Shown piece by piece: positions 20,522 to 31,084 of a stretch of 64,000 nucleotides of DNA. The position numbers and the translations under genes were made by a program. Every line of letters starts with the position of its first letter. Positions within the stretch are counted from its first letter, which is position 1. The notes beneath the pieces were generated by a model, which saw only the letters and a list, made by a program, of their open reading frames with translations, was not told the origin of the DNA and searched no databases. The DNA is from Costus lasius (Eukaryota; Streptophyta; Magnoliopsida; Zingiberales; Costaceae), in contig CM050454.1 of the NCBI GenBank assembly GCA_027563935.2, forward strand, positions 23,681,501 through 23,745,500. Reading direction: 5' to 3'.

Positions 20522-23500
20522 ATGAGCTTCAATGTGCGATCCCTACTGGAAAGGGAGAAGTTTGCTGGGCCAAACTTCTCAGACTGGTTCGGACACCTTA
20601 AGATCGTTCTTAAGGCAGAGAGGAAACTGTATGTCCTCGAGATGGCTGTGCCGCCTCAACCCGCTGCGAACGCCGCAAGGGCGGTTCGTGATGCCTATGA
20701 AAAGCACGTCAATGATAGCATTGATGTCGCTTGCCTGATGCTAGCGTCTATGACGCCACCGCTGCAGCGTCAGCATGAGGATATGTCGGCTATAGAGATT
20801 ATAGCGAACCTCAAGATGCTGTATGCTGCACAGGCGAGGACAGAACGCTATAATCTAACAAAGCTTTTCTTTCAGAGCAAACTGGCTGAAGGGAGCCCAG
20901 TGGGAGCTCACGTGCTCAAGATGATTGGGCACAAGGAGGCTCTGGAGAAACTGGGGCATACCATCAACCAGGAGCTTGCTGTAGATATTATTCTGCAGTC
21001 TCTTCCGCCTTCTTTCGATGCGTTCATTATTAACTTTAATATGAACAAAATCGATTGTACTCCGGCAGAGCTGCTGAATATGCTCTTGACTACTGAGGAA
21101 ACTCTGAAGGGAAAGCCTTCAACCTCTGTCTTAATGGTTCCTTCCAGGAACAAGAAGAAGGGGAAGAAGGGCAAAGCCCCTGTCAAGAACTACAGTAAGG
21201 CTCTGAAACAGAAGGTAAAGCGGTCGAAGGACAACAGGTGTTTCCACTGTGGCCAGCTGGGTCACTGGAAAAAGGACTGTAAAGAGCTCCAAGGAGATAA
21301 GAGGGGAAGCATTGCTTCTGGCTCAGGTATATATGTGACTGAGGTCATGTTATCTTCTTCTTCCATTTCATGGGTGTTGGACACTGCATGTGGAGTTCAC
21401 ATTTGTTCAAATGTACAGGAACTCAAGAGAAGAAGGCAGGTGGGACAGCATGAGGTGGACCTACGCGTTGGAAACGGGGCACGGGTTGCTGCTGTTGCTG
21501 TAGGAGACTATTTCATTTCTTTACCATCTGGCATTGTATTGGAATTAAACAATTGTTATTTTGTACCTAGTATCACCAAAAATATTATCTCTATTCCTGC
21601 TCTTGTCAGGAAAGGGTTTTCCTTTGAATGCAAGATTTCAAAGTGTTATCTTACTCTTGATAATATTGTCTATGCTACTGGTTCAATTAACAATGGGTTA
21701 TTCATGTTGGACATGGAATATTCTATACAAAATATTGATAATAAGAAAGCCAAGTATGCTGATGACAGCACCTTGTTATGGCATAGTCGTTTAGGCCATA
21801 TTAACAAGAAGCGCATTAAGCGGTTGCATGATCATGGACTGCTGGGATCATTCTCCTATGAGGAGATTGATACATGCAAAGCTTGTTTATTGGGTAAAAT
21901 GACGAAGTCTCCTTTTCTTAACAAAGGTCAAAGGGCTTCAGGTTTACTTGACCTTATACACAGTGATGTGTGTGGGCCATTTAGTAAACATGCCAGAGGT
22001 GGCTATCAGTACTTCATTACCTTTACTGATGATTTCAGTAGGTATGGTTATGTCTATTTGATGAGACATAAGAGTGAATCTTTTGACAAGTTCAAAGAGT
22101 TCAAAAATGAAGTACAGAATCAGCTAGGCCGAAATATCAAGGCACTTCGTTCTGATCGAGGTGGAGAATACTTGAGTCATGCGTTTACTGACTATCTGAA
22201 AGAGTATGGGATTATCTCACAGCTCACTCCGCCAGGAACACCGCAATGGAATGGTGTGTCCGAGAGGAGAAATAGAACGTTGCTTGACATGGTTCGTTCT
22301 ATGATGAGTCAGGCTACTCTTCCTTACTCCTTTTGGGGATTTGCACTGGAGACAGCTGCAAAGGTACTAAACCGAGTGCCATCCAAGGCAGTTTCAAAGA
22401 CTCCATATGAGTTATGGTATGGGAAACAGCCTAGCTTGACATTTATTAAGATCTGGGGTTGCGAGGCTTATGTCAAAAAGCTCGCCTCTGGGAAACTGGA
22501 GAGCAGATCTGAGAAATGCTTCTTTGTCGGTTACCCTAAGGAAACTAAGGGTTATTATTTCTACGATCCCAAAGAGAACAAGGTATTTGTTGCTCGGACG
22601 GCCATTTTTCTTGAGAAGGAGTTTCTTCTGCAAGAGGCCAGTGGGAGAGAAATAAAGCTGGATGAGAATCCAGATGAAGGACAAAGTAGTCAAGCACAGA
22701 TGGATGAGCCTGAGCCGATAGAACAGGTTATTGAACAACCTGAGGCTCAGATATCACGGGAACCGCGAAGATCGGGAAGGATCCGTCGACAGCCTGAGCG
22801 CTATGACGGAGTCTACATCATTGATAATGATGAACCCCTCACTTATGCGGATGCGGTCAGTGGACCGGAGTCAGCTAGATGGCTTGAAGCTATGCGAGCC
22901 GAAATGGACTCCATGTCAGATAACCAAGTCTGGGATTTGGTTGATCTGCCTCTGGGAGTAATCCCTATAGGCTGTAAATGGATCTTCAAGAAGAAGATTG
23001 ACATGGATGGTAACGTGGTTACCTATAAAGGCAGGCTAGTTGCGAAAGGTTTCAAACAAATCTACGGGATAGATTATGATGAAACTTTCTCTCCTGTAGC
23101 CATGTTCAAGTCTATTCGGATTCTTTTCGCGATAGCTGCATATTACGATTATGAGATCTGGCAGATGGATGTGAAGACAGCTTTCCTTAATGGAAATCTT
23201 AATGAGGATGTGTATATGACACAACCTGAAGGTTTCACTAATCCATCAGATCGTCATAAAATATGCAAGTTAAAGAAGTCCATTTATGGACTTAAACAAG
23301 CATCAAGAAGCTGGAATATTCGTTTTGATGAATCAATCTCTAAGTTTGGCTTCATCAAGAACGAGGATGACCCGTGTGTATATAAGAGGTTTAGTGGGAG
23401 CGTAATTACATTCCTAGTCCTCTACGTCGATGATATCTTAATCATTGGAAACGATGTTCCTGAACTGCATGCTGTTAAAGCATGGTTAGGAAAATGTTTT

Positions 23501-24406
23501 CAGATGAAAGATTTAGGAGAAGCAGCCTATGTGTTAGGTGTAAAGATCTACAGGGATAGATCTAAGAGGCTTCTCGGGCTGTGCCAGAGTACTTACATCG
23601 ATAAAGTCCTGGAGAGATTCCATTTAGAGAATTCTAAAAGAGGATATCTTCCAGTCAGACATGGTCTGAATCTTTCGAAGAGTCAGTGTCCACAAACACA
23701 GACTGAGAAAGATGAAATGGACAATACGCCTTATGCTTCGGCTATTGGGTCCATTATGTATGCGATGTTGTGTACTCGCCCAGACGTCGCTTACGGGTTA
23801 AGCGTAACCAGTCGTTTCCAAAGTAATCCAGGACAGGCACACTGGATTGCAGTCAAGAACATCTTAAAATATCTGCGGAGGACCAAAGATATGTTCTTGA
23901 TATATGGTGGTCAGGAAGAACTCAGTATAGAAGGATATACTGACGCTTCGTTCCAGTCGGACAAGGATGATTTCCGATCGCAATCAGGCTATGTTTTTAG
24001 CTTGAATGGTGGAGCAGTGGTGTGGAAGAGTTTCAAACAGTCAACTGTTGCTGATTCCACAACAGAAGCCGAGTATGTTGCAGCCTCGGAAGCATCCAAG
24101 GAGGCAGTGTGGATTCGTAAGTTCGTGAGAGAACTTGGTGTCGTTCCTTCGAGTGCAGATCCTTTGGTTATCTTCTGTGATAACACTGGAGCAATCGCAC
24201 AAGCAAAGGAACCACGGTCGCACCAGAAGTCCAAGCACATACAGAGACGGTTTCACTTGATCCGGGAGATCATTGATCGTGGCGAGATCAAAATATGCAA
24301 GGTTCATACAGATGACAATCTAGCTGACCCGCTTACCAAGCCTCTGGCGCAGCAGAAGCATGAGAAGCACTGTAATAATATGGGTTTGAGATTTCTCAAC
24401 CATTAG
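20522..24406 (+). CDS. Gag-Pol polyprotein of copia B (1,294 aa, intact)
   Basis: Reference copy for this family. Order: gag core (about 1-200); lysine-rich linker; CCHC knuckle 240-253; protease with Asp287 in VLDTAC; GAG-pre-integrase HHCC finger around WHSRLGH...CKAC; integrase D482 (HSDVCGP), D545 (RSDRGGE), E581 (VSERRNR); a proline/glutamate-rich linker (about 715-775); RT (about 800-1040) with D883 (QMDVKTAF) and YVDD 968-971; RNase H with D1141, E1184 and D1220. In copia elements the integrase comes before RT, as here. Gag and pol share one frame with no frameshift. The protease motif has Ala where retropepsins usually have Gly. It ends 20 nt before the 3' LTR, just ahead of the PPT. 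The ATG at 20522 was chosen as the first in-frame ATG after the acceptor. Confidence 0.96.
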   Translation: MSFNVRSLLEREKFAGPNFSDWFGHLKIVLKAERKLYVLEMAVPPQPAANAARAVRDAYEKHVNDSIDVACLMLASMTPPLQRQHEDMSAIEIIANLKMLYAAQARTERYNLTKLFFQSKLAEGSPVGAHVLKMIGHKEALEKLGHTINQELAVDIILQSLPPSFDAFIINFNMNKIDCTPAELLNMLLTTEETLKGKPSTSVLMVPSRNKKKGKKGKAPVKNYSKALKQKVKRSKDNRCFHCGQLGHWKKDCKELQGDKRGSIASGSGIYVTEVMLSSSSISWVLDTACGVHICSNVQELKRRRQVGQHEVDLRVGNGARVAAVAVGDYFISLPSGIVLELNNCYFVPSITKNIISIPALVRKGFSFECKISKCYLTLDNIVYATGSINNGLFMLDMEYSIQNIDNKKAKYADDSTLLWHSRLGHINKKRIKRLHDHGLLGSFSYEEIDTCKACLLGKMTKSPFLNKGQRASGLLDLIHSDVCGPFSKHARGGYQYFITFTDDFSRYGYVYLMRHKSESFDKFKEFKNEVQNQLGRNIKALRSDRGGEYLSHAFTDYLKEYGIISQLTPPGTPQWNGVSERRNRTLLDMVRSMMSQATLPYSFWGFALETAAKVLNRVPSKAVSKTPYELWYGKQPSLTFIKIWGCEAYVKKLASGKLESRSEKCFFVGYPKETKGYYFYDPKENKVFVARTAIFLEKEFLLQEASGREIKLDENPDEGQSSQAQMDEPEPIEQVIEQPEAQISREPRRSGRIRRQPERYDGVYIIDNDEPLTYADAVSGPESARWLEAMRAEMDSMSDNQVWDLVDLPLGVIPIGCKWIFKKKIDMDGNVVTYKGRLVAKGFKQIYGIDYDETFSPVAMFKSIRILFAIAAYYDYEIWQMDVKTAFLNGNLNEDVYMTQPEGFTNPSDRHKICKLKKSIYGLKQASRSWNIRFDESISKFGFIKNEDDPCVYKRFSGSVITFLVLYVDDILIIGNDVPELHAVKAWLGKCFQMKDLGEAAYVLGVKIYRDRSKRLLGLCQSTYIDKVLERFHLENSKRGYLPVRHGLNLSKSQCPQTQTEKDEMDNTPYASAIGSIMYAMLCTRPDVAYGLSVTSRFQSNPGQAHWIAVKNILKYLRRTKDMFLIYGGQEELSIEGYTDASFQSDKDDFRSQSGYVFSLNGGAVVWKSFKQSTVADSTTEAEYVAASEASKEAVWIRKFVRELGVVPSSADPLVIFCDNTGAIAQAKEPRSHQKSKHIQRRFHLIREIIDRGEIKICKVHTDDNLADPLTKPLAQQKHEKHCNNMGLRFLNH

Positions 24407-24410
24407 ATTA

Positions 24411-24426
24411 AGTGCAAGTGGGAGAT
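24411..24426 (+). other. Polypurine tract of copia B
   Basis: agtgcaagtgggagat, immediately before the 3' LTR. Confidence 0.92.
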
Positions 24427-26113
24427 TGTTGGGGTATGCCCTTAAGGCTAATGTTTGAGGCCTTGGGATTGTATCAGTATCATGTAATAAACTCTTGTGT
24501 TTATAAAGGCATGGTTATTATTCAGGTTGTTACCTTCTCTGCTGCAATTAGTGTACTTCTGAATAATGTCTCAAAGCTGTTCAGCTGGGCTGACATGCTA
24601 TAAAGTCCTTAGTCGAGATATCTTGGTGAACATGAGACAGCCTTGATATAATTGAGACTAATATGTATTCTAATCTTATAGGATGCTTCGAGCATGGAAT
24701 AAGATGTAGACTCATGGGTACATTGGATGTACTGGACAGACCCTACTAGGATATTCAATTACTTGTCACAATGTGAATAATCCTTGTTTGCACTAAGTGG
24801 CACATGTCCTCTGACTTGAGATCACTTGTGTTTCTAAATGATGATTGTCATTGTTTTGAGGTAGTTCAATATCATTTGAAACATAATGATTATAGACTAT
24901 CTTGGATAATGATCTTGAGTCAGGTTAGGGCACTAGTGATAGGTAAAGGATTGCCATCTCCTTAATTGGAGTGTGATGTTCTATAGGGGCCCCCTAGATG
25001 GGATGATTGAGATAGTGTATGGCCATACCCAGGTGACTATGATCATCTGATCTAATCATGCTCATCATATTGGAATAACAAGCTTGACATGCTTGTCCAA
25101 TAAGAACATCCAGTGGCAAAGGAAAAATGTATGCCTAGTGAAGTGGATTCACACTTGTGCTGTGGTTTGGGAGTAGTCTTGGAAGACTCTTTCCTTTATA
25201 TCGGGAGACAGTGATGTGTTGCTAGATACCCCTCACTGATCGTGATAATGTAAGTTATCGTTACCGACATTTAGAGGAAACCCTTAGGGTCGTACAACTT
25301 GATGATATGGCTTACTTAAGTCTGATCGTGTGGACTGAATTCTTTGGGTTCAGTTTAAAGGAGTTTAAACTCTGATTGTAAGTGAGATCTGGTCTGATCA
25401 TGTTTGATTGATTGGGGCTTGAGATCGGTAAGCTTCGATCAAGAGAGATGATTCTAGATCGGTGAGATCAGGAACATCATGAGATGAACGGTTAGATCTT
25501 GAGCCATTTTGGTTCAGAGAGATCTAGACCATGGGCCGGTTTGGTTTGGTCTTTGGACCGAATTGAATTGAATTGAATTAGCTTGAACCGGTTCACATAT
25601 GTGAACGCATGGTTCAAGGCTCAATCATATTTGGGCGGTTTTCTTATGGGTGAGCGCATGGCTTCATGACTTGCCATATTTGGAAGTCATGAAACGCCAT
25701 CACTTAAAAAACGCCTAAATGATGATGGTGAATTGAATTCGTTTGTCGCCTTGGCTTGAGAGGAGAAAGAGCTTCTTCCTTGACGAGAAGAGAGTTCGGC
25801 CAAGCATCTCTTGACTTCGACACACGCAAGGAGAACTTGGTGATTTTTGCTAGCACAAGAATTGCGCAAGGAGGAAGCCTTCATCATCCTTGTGTGCGTC
25901 TTCTTTGGAGGAGAGCTCATTTGCCCTCTTGCTTCCAAGCCGCCTCCTTCCTCATGGCTATGGTAATAGATCTCAACTTGATCTTTGCAATATAACCAAG
26001 TTAATCATATGATCTACATGCGGTCTTGAGGGTGACACCCCTATAATATTTCATGCGCCCCCCCTTATTAGGGTTTCACCCCCTTTTGCGCTCCCCCTTG
26101 AAGGGGACTTTCA
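24427..26113 (+). repeat. 3' LTR of copia B
   Basis: 1,687 bp, the same length as the 5' LTR and nearly identical to it. GNRA-type hairpin at 25244-25259. Confidence 0.96.
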
Positions 26114-26118
26114 CACAC
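26114..26118. repeat. Target site duplication of element B (right)
   Basis: cacac, matching 17055-17059. Confidence 0.95.
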
Positions 26119-27037
26119 TGTGAAGACATGGTTGGGGTAGTATTTCGTGATGAAAGACTTAGTGGAGGCCGCATACATTTTGGGTGTGAGGATTTATCGG
26201 GATAGATCCAATAAGCTCCTTGCCCTGAGTCAGAGCACGTACATAGACAAAGTGCTGAAAAGGTTTTGCTTGGAGTAGTCCAAGAAAGGTTACCTTCCCC
26301 ATGAGGCATGACATTACTCTTTCCAAGAGCCATTGTCCCACTACACAGGTTGAGAAAGAGGAGATGAGTTGAGTCCCTTATGCATCCACAGTGGGATCCC
26401 TCATGTATGCCATGTTATGTATGAGACCAGATGTGGCTTATGCAGTGAGCATAACCAGTAGATACCAGTCTAACCCCGGTGTCCAACATTGGATAGACGT
26501 GAAAAATATTATGAAGTATCTGAGAAAGACTAAAGATTTATTCTTAGCATATGGTGGACAAGAAGATCTGTGTACCTAGGGTTATACAGATGCTTCTTTC
26601 CAGTCAGATCCAGTTGACTTCAAATTGTACTCCGGCTATGTGTTCTTGCTGAATGGAGGTGCTGTTTGCTGGAAGAGCTTCAAGCAATCCATGGTGGTAG
26701 ACTCTACAACTAAAGTGGAGTATGTTGTAGCATCTGAGGCAGCCAAAGAAGCGGTTTAGATCAAAAAGTTCATTTCTGAACTTCAAGTGGTTCCTAGCGC
26801 TACTGATCCCATTGAGCTCCTTTATGATAACAATGGCGCGATCGCGCAGGCCAAAGAACCAAGATAACATCAGCGATCCAAACACATACTCAGAATATTT
26901 CACCTGATCTGGGAGATCATTGATAGGGGTGACGTAAAGATATGTATAGTTGACATAGAAAACAATCTAGCAGACCCACAGACCAAGGCTTTAGCACAGC
27001 AAAAGCATGATGGTCATACTCGAGACATGGGGTTAAG
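26119..27037 (+). pseudogene. RT end and RNase H of decayed copia C, part 2
   Basis: Resumes exactly where part 1 stopped. Blocks aligned with B: EAAYILGVRIYRDRSNK, QSTYIDKVLKRF, SLMYAMLCMRPDVAYAV, NPGVQHWIDVKN, GYTDASFQSD, EYVVASEAAKEAV and NNGAIAQAKEPR. Many in-frame stops (for example TAG at 26277 and 26577, and one near 26757). The final bases are cut by gypsy F at 27037; the PPT and LTR of C reappear at 60956. Confidence 0.9.
27033..27037. repeat. Target site duplication of element F (left)
   Basis: ttaag, repeated at 60930-60934. Confidence 0.93.
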
Positions 27038-27296
27038 TGATGACTCTAAATTTCATAGTAATTTTCATACTTATTAAATGGTCTTTTGGGGTCATAATCA
27101 CGCTCGTTTGCTTATTTTTATGCCTTATTTATCCAATACTTCGGAATCGACACCTTTCTTAGTTTTTGATTAATTTCAAGTAAAAAGGCATCATTCTAAT
27201 AGGTTTTCAAGCAATTTCAATGCATGGACGAATTCTAATCATCAAGAGGAGTTTACACATCAAATTTCAAGTCAAACCGAGTTTTCTAGCAAAATT

Positions 27297-27675
27297 ACGG
27301 TAGTGTCGTAATGAATTTTACGGTCGTAATCTACGAAGATGGCACTACTGTAACAATTTTCACGGCCGCTTGTGACATAAAATTTTTTAGAAAATTACGG
27401 CACTACCATAATGCTTTTTACGGTGCCATAATTTAGGTCCAAATTCATATAGAGAATTCAGAAGATTTCGGATGAATTACGGCACTGCCATAATGTTTTT
27501 CATGGTGCCGTAATTGTGGGCGAATTTCACACCGAAACTTTCAGAAACAATTGAGAAGAATACGACACTACCATGACGATTTTTACAGTGCTGTAATTGC
27601 GAGCCGTTTCCCTATAGTAACTTTAGAAGACATTACGACACTACCGTAATTATATTTATGGTACCGTAATTTGCG
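27297..27675 (+). repeat. Array of TTACGG/CCGTAA inverted repeats in LTR of F
   Basis: About five units spaced 70-100 bp. Each combines a ttacggcactaccgtaat-type half with a ttacggtgccgtaat-type half; both halves are inverted repeats of TTACGG and CCGTAA. Many copies carry point changes. The matching array in the 3' LTR is at 59347-59725. Confidence 0.8.
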
Positions 27676-28528
27676 GCCCAGTTTCCCGATTCTTCTGCTG
27701 GACACTTAAAAAGATGATTTCTCGAGCTTTAGGGCACCAATTAAAGATCCGTAAAAAGGGGAACGATCAGAATAAAGAGGTGAAGGATCTCGAAGTGAAA
27801 GGAAGAATTTTTATCAGGGATTCATGATGAATTTCAGAGAATTGCCGCCACCCTATGCTTCATTAGTTCTCAACGTAGAGACCAACTCCGGCCACGAAAT
27901 TTGAAACGAAGCTTCGCCTGAAGGAGGAGAACATACTACAGAAGTTTCAGAGTAAAAGAAGATCGATCGAGGGAGAAATCAACAAAAACAAGGGCACCGC
28001 CACTGTTCATCGTGTCCAGGAGCAAAATTACGGGTTGTAATTTTCATTACAGCCCTGTTTTGTAACTTTTACTCTTCTCTTTCAATTTCTAATCACTCTA
28101 AACGATGTTTTATTATAATTCTTCGATCATGCTAGCTTAAACCTTTTTTTGGGACATGGGGGAGTAATCCCCCAAATTTCTTAAGGACTAGATTAATTTT
28201 ACTTTCGTCCTGATAATTTTACTGTGATAATTCTACTTATGTGATGATTGCCCTTAATTCTCCGTAGATTAATATTTATCAGCATGATTTAGAGTTTTTA
28301 CATTATGGACTAAAAAGTGATTTGAGAATACTTGGAACCCTAAAATTGAACGTTAGGAACTCATCGTAAGAAATTAGGTCTGTTCTTATTTCTCGATTTT
28401 ATCAGCATGATTGACTTAGAATTCGGATGTATGAGAGTGATCCTTGAGTTCTTTATCAATGATTTACTTATATCTAACATTGAATAAATCCTACATTAGA
28501 GAGTGAGGATTAGTTCTTTGTAAATTGT

Positions 28529-28533
28529 CTGCG
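28529..28533. repeat. Target site duplication of element G (left)
   Basis: ctgcg, repeated at 36144-36148. Confidence 0.93.
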
Positions 28534-30217
28534 TGATGACACCAAAATTCATAGTGTTTTTTGTGTCATTTCAATGATCTTTTTGTATCATATTTTATGC
28601 TCTTTTGCCTGTTTTTAAGCCTTAATTCTCAAATATTACGGAATCTACACCATTTCTTGTTTTTCATCATTTTCAGGTAAAAAGTGCCATATTTTGATGG
28701 ATTTTGGAAGATTTGAGCAAACCAATGGATTCCAGAGGTCGAAACGAAGCTACCCGTCAATTTTCATGCAAATCGGAGCAAGATTGAGAAATTACGACAC
28801 TACCGTAATTTTGGTCCAAAATTTTATGGTACCGTATTTTGAGATGATTTCAACCAGAAAGTTTTTGAGTTTTTGAGGAAATTACGGTACTGCCGTAATT
28901 ATTTCCACGGTACCGTAGTTTTGGCCTAGTTTCCCAATTTTTCCGTAGCAAACTTCAAAAGATGATATATTGAGATTTAGGGCACCAAATTGAGATCCGA
29001 AAGAAGCTGCAGACTCATCTCAACGAGGAGAAGATAAAGGAGCCAAAAGCCCCAATTTGTATCCAAAATTCTGTGAGCAATTGATGGAGGCGTCCTTAGG
29101 GTTCGGCCTTGCGCTGAGAGGCGTAGAGACCACCTCAGGCCATGATTGTTATATTGAAGCTTCGTCTGGAGTAGGAGAGCACACATCAGAAGTTTCAGAT
29201 TGAAAGGAGTCCAATCGAGGGAGAAATCAACGAAATAGTGGGCGCTGCCACTGTTCACCATGTTCATCAAGTATTATGGTGCTGTAATTTCGATTACAGC
29301 ACTGTGTTCTGTAATTTCTTCCCATTTCAATTCTGATCATTTGAAATTATGGTTTACTATAATCTCTCTTCCATGTTAGCTTAGACATCTTTTGGGACAT
29401 GGGGGTGTAATCCCCTTGATTTTATATGACTAGACATTGATTATTTTTGTCATGATAATTGTGTTATGATAGTTCTGTTTATGTGTTGACTTTCCTTTAA
29501 TTCTCCTTAGTTTTATAAATATCAGCATGTTTTAGAATTCTACGAAATAGACTAAGAGGTTAATTGTGAAATTTGGAACCCTAAAAATCATTGAGTTTGG
29601 AACTTATCGTAAGAGATTAGGTTTGTTCTTTGATTTCTAATTTTTTGTGACTTTATCTCCATGTTGATTTTCTAATTCTTTGGATTGAGTTAATGTGTTA
29701 GACGTGAAGATCCTGCACAAGAGTGAGGATCGGAACGTTGGAAAACCTTAAGTAGAACTTGTGATGAGTTTCAGGATGCACGAGAGTGATCCTTGAGTTT
29801 TCACATGAAATGATTGACTTAGAATTCGGATGCACGAGAGCAATCCTTGAGCTCTTTGTACAATGATTTACTTATTTTCAGCATTGGATAGATCTTGCAC
29901 AAGAGTTAGGATTGGTCCTTTGTATGATTGTTTGCGCGAGAGCGAAATGATCCTTTTATGAAGTAAATTAAATCTTTATCATGATAAAATTAGACTGACG
30001 ACCTTTATTCATATCTACTCATTGAAATTAAGGAGGATGAAACCGTAGTCCCAATTTCTCTCTTAGATATTTTGCGCACTTTCGTATCGTTTACTTGCAT
30101 CATATTCGATTTGCTTAGCTAGTGAGAAAACAACTATTTAGTACTTAACAATAAGGTCTCCGTGGTTCGATATCTTAAATATTACTTCGAGTATCCGTGC
30201 ACTTGCGTTCTACAACA
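28534..30217 (+). repeat. 5' LTR of gypsy G
   Basis: TGATGACACC...ttctacaaca, 1,684 bp. TTACGG/CCGTAA-type inverted repeats at about 28790-28920. Related to the LTRs of F and to the LTR start at 63511. Confidence 0.92.
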
Positions 30218-30223
30218 AGTTTT

Positions 30224-30241
30224 TGGCGCCATTGTCAGGGA
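30224..30241 (+). other. Primer binding site (tRNA-Asp) of gypsy G
   Basis: TGGCGCCATTGTCAGGGA matches the complement of the plant tRNA-Asp 3' end at 15 of 18 bases. Athila-type elements commonly use this primer. Confidence 0.8.
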
Positions 30242-30595
30242 CCTTAGTTTTGTTAATATCAAAATAGTTGTTAGTATTGCTAGACTAAGTTTTATTTGTT
30301 TTAGATTTAACTTTGTTTTTTATTTTTGCAGGTTTTGGATTTTCACAAGTTGTGACAGAACTGTGATATCTGAAAATTTTGAATTTGCTTGTGTTTTTAT
30401 TCTGAGAAAAAGAAACAAACAATTTGATTGATTGGTGTTGGATAATTTTTCTATTTCAATTCTGAAAATTCTAAGTTTATTTGATTAATCTATTTGTCTA
30501 TACACAGGACTCTTAGATCTTGATATATTTTATTTCCCATGAACTTTGAGATAACAAACTTTTTTAGTTGTGTAGAAAAGCTTTGAATTGAAGAT

Positions 30596-31084
30596 ATGTC
30601 TTTTAATCACAACTCATGGGCAACTGAAAGAGGTGAGGTATACATGCCACAAGGTAAGTATAAAGATGATTCATTGTGCACACTTGAAGATAAGTTTAAC
30701 TCTTATATGCATTCTGTTAGGACATCTTATTCTTCTATTAGATGTGATATTTGTAGATATTTTGGTCATTATTCTTTTGATTGCCAATTTTCAAATCCCA
30801 ATTCTTCATGGCATCAAGATGATCAATATGATTCTAGATCTTTTTATGATGATTGCTCAAACTATACTTCTGAACCATAATTTGAGGATACTGAAAAATC
30901 TAGCTTAGAGATAATGTTTGAAAAGTTCATGAGTACCCAAGCAAAACAAAAAGAAGATGTGAATGAGACCCTCAAACAAATCAATTCTAAGTTGGATGAC
31001 ATGATTGCACGCAATGAAATTTTAGAAACCCAGTTAGCACAACAAGCTTGTTTATTTGAGTTTGACATGGAAAGAGGAACTTGA
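30596..31084 (+). pseudogene. Truncated gag (zinc-knuckle and C-terminal part) of gypsy G
   Basis: Starts with an ATG at a position matching the middle of the F gag (FNHNSWATERG against LNHNQWTIERG at 37302). A CCHC knuckle CDICRYFGHYSFDC is at 30743-30784. An in-frame TAA at 30878-30880 ends the first part (94 aa). The same frame continues after it with the coiled-coil-like gag tail (MFEKFMSTQAK...LKQINSKLDDM) to a TGA at 31082-31084. The entire upstream gag core seen in F is missing. The knuckle suggests nucleic-acid binding. Confidence 0.75.

Larger units (their letters stand above)
17060..26113 (+). mobile_element. Complete Ty1/copia LTR retrotransposon 'B'
   Basis: A 9,054-bp element with 1,687-bp LTRs, PBS, 1.76-kb leader, a single intact polyprotein frame, PPT and perfect TSD cacac. 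By eye the LTRs differ at about seven positions. It is inserted in the RT of the older copia C. With no break in the frame and all catalytic residues present, it is the best candidate here, with A, for an autonomous element. Confidence 0.97.
27038..28533 (+). repeat. 5' LTR of gypsy F, part 1
   Basis: Starts TGATGACTCTAAATTTC. Carries an array of TTACGG/CCGTAA inverted repeats (27297-27675) and later a ccctaaaattgaacgttagg block. It is cut at 28533 by gypsy G. Relative to the 3' LTR it lacks about 170 bp near 28405 (3' LTR copy about 60453-60605). Confidence 0.9.

Noticed and set aside
25756..25995. 79-codon frame in the LTR of B, passing through the ATG-GCT-ATG
   Set aside because: The upstream part is not in frame with this ATG in A, so only the nine bases at the donor look conserved, not a longer LTR protein.
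27297..27675. CRISPR-like array of short palindromes
   Set aside because: Units are imperfect inverted repeats with degenerate spacers inside plant LTRs; there are no cas genes and the context is eukaryotic.
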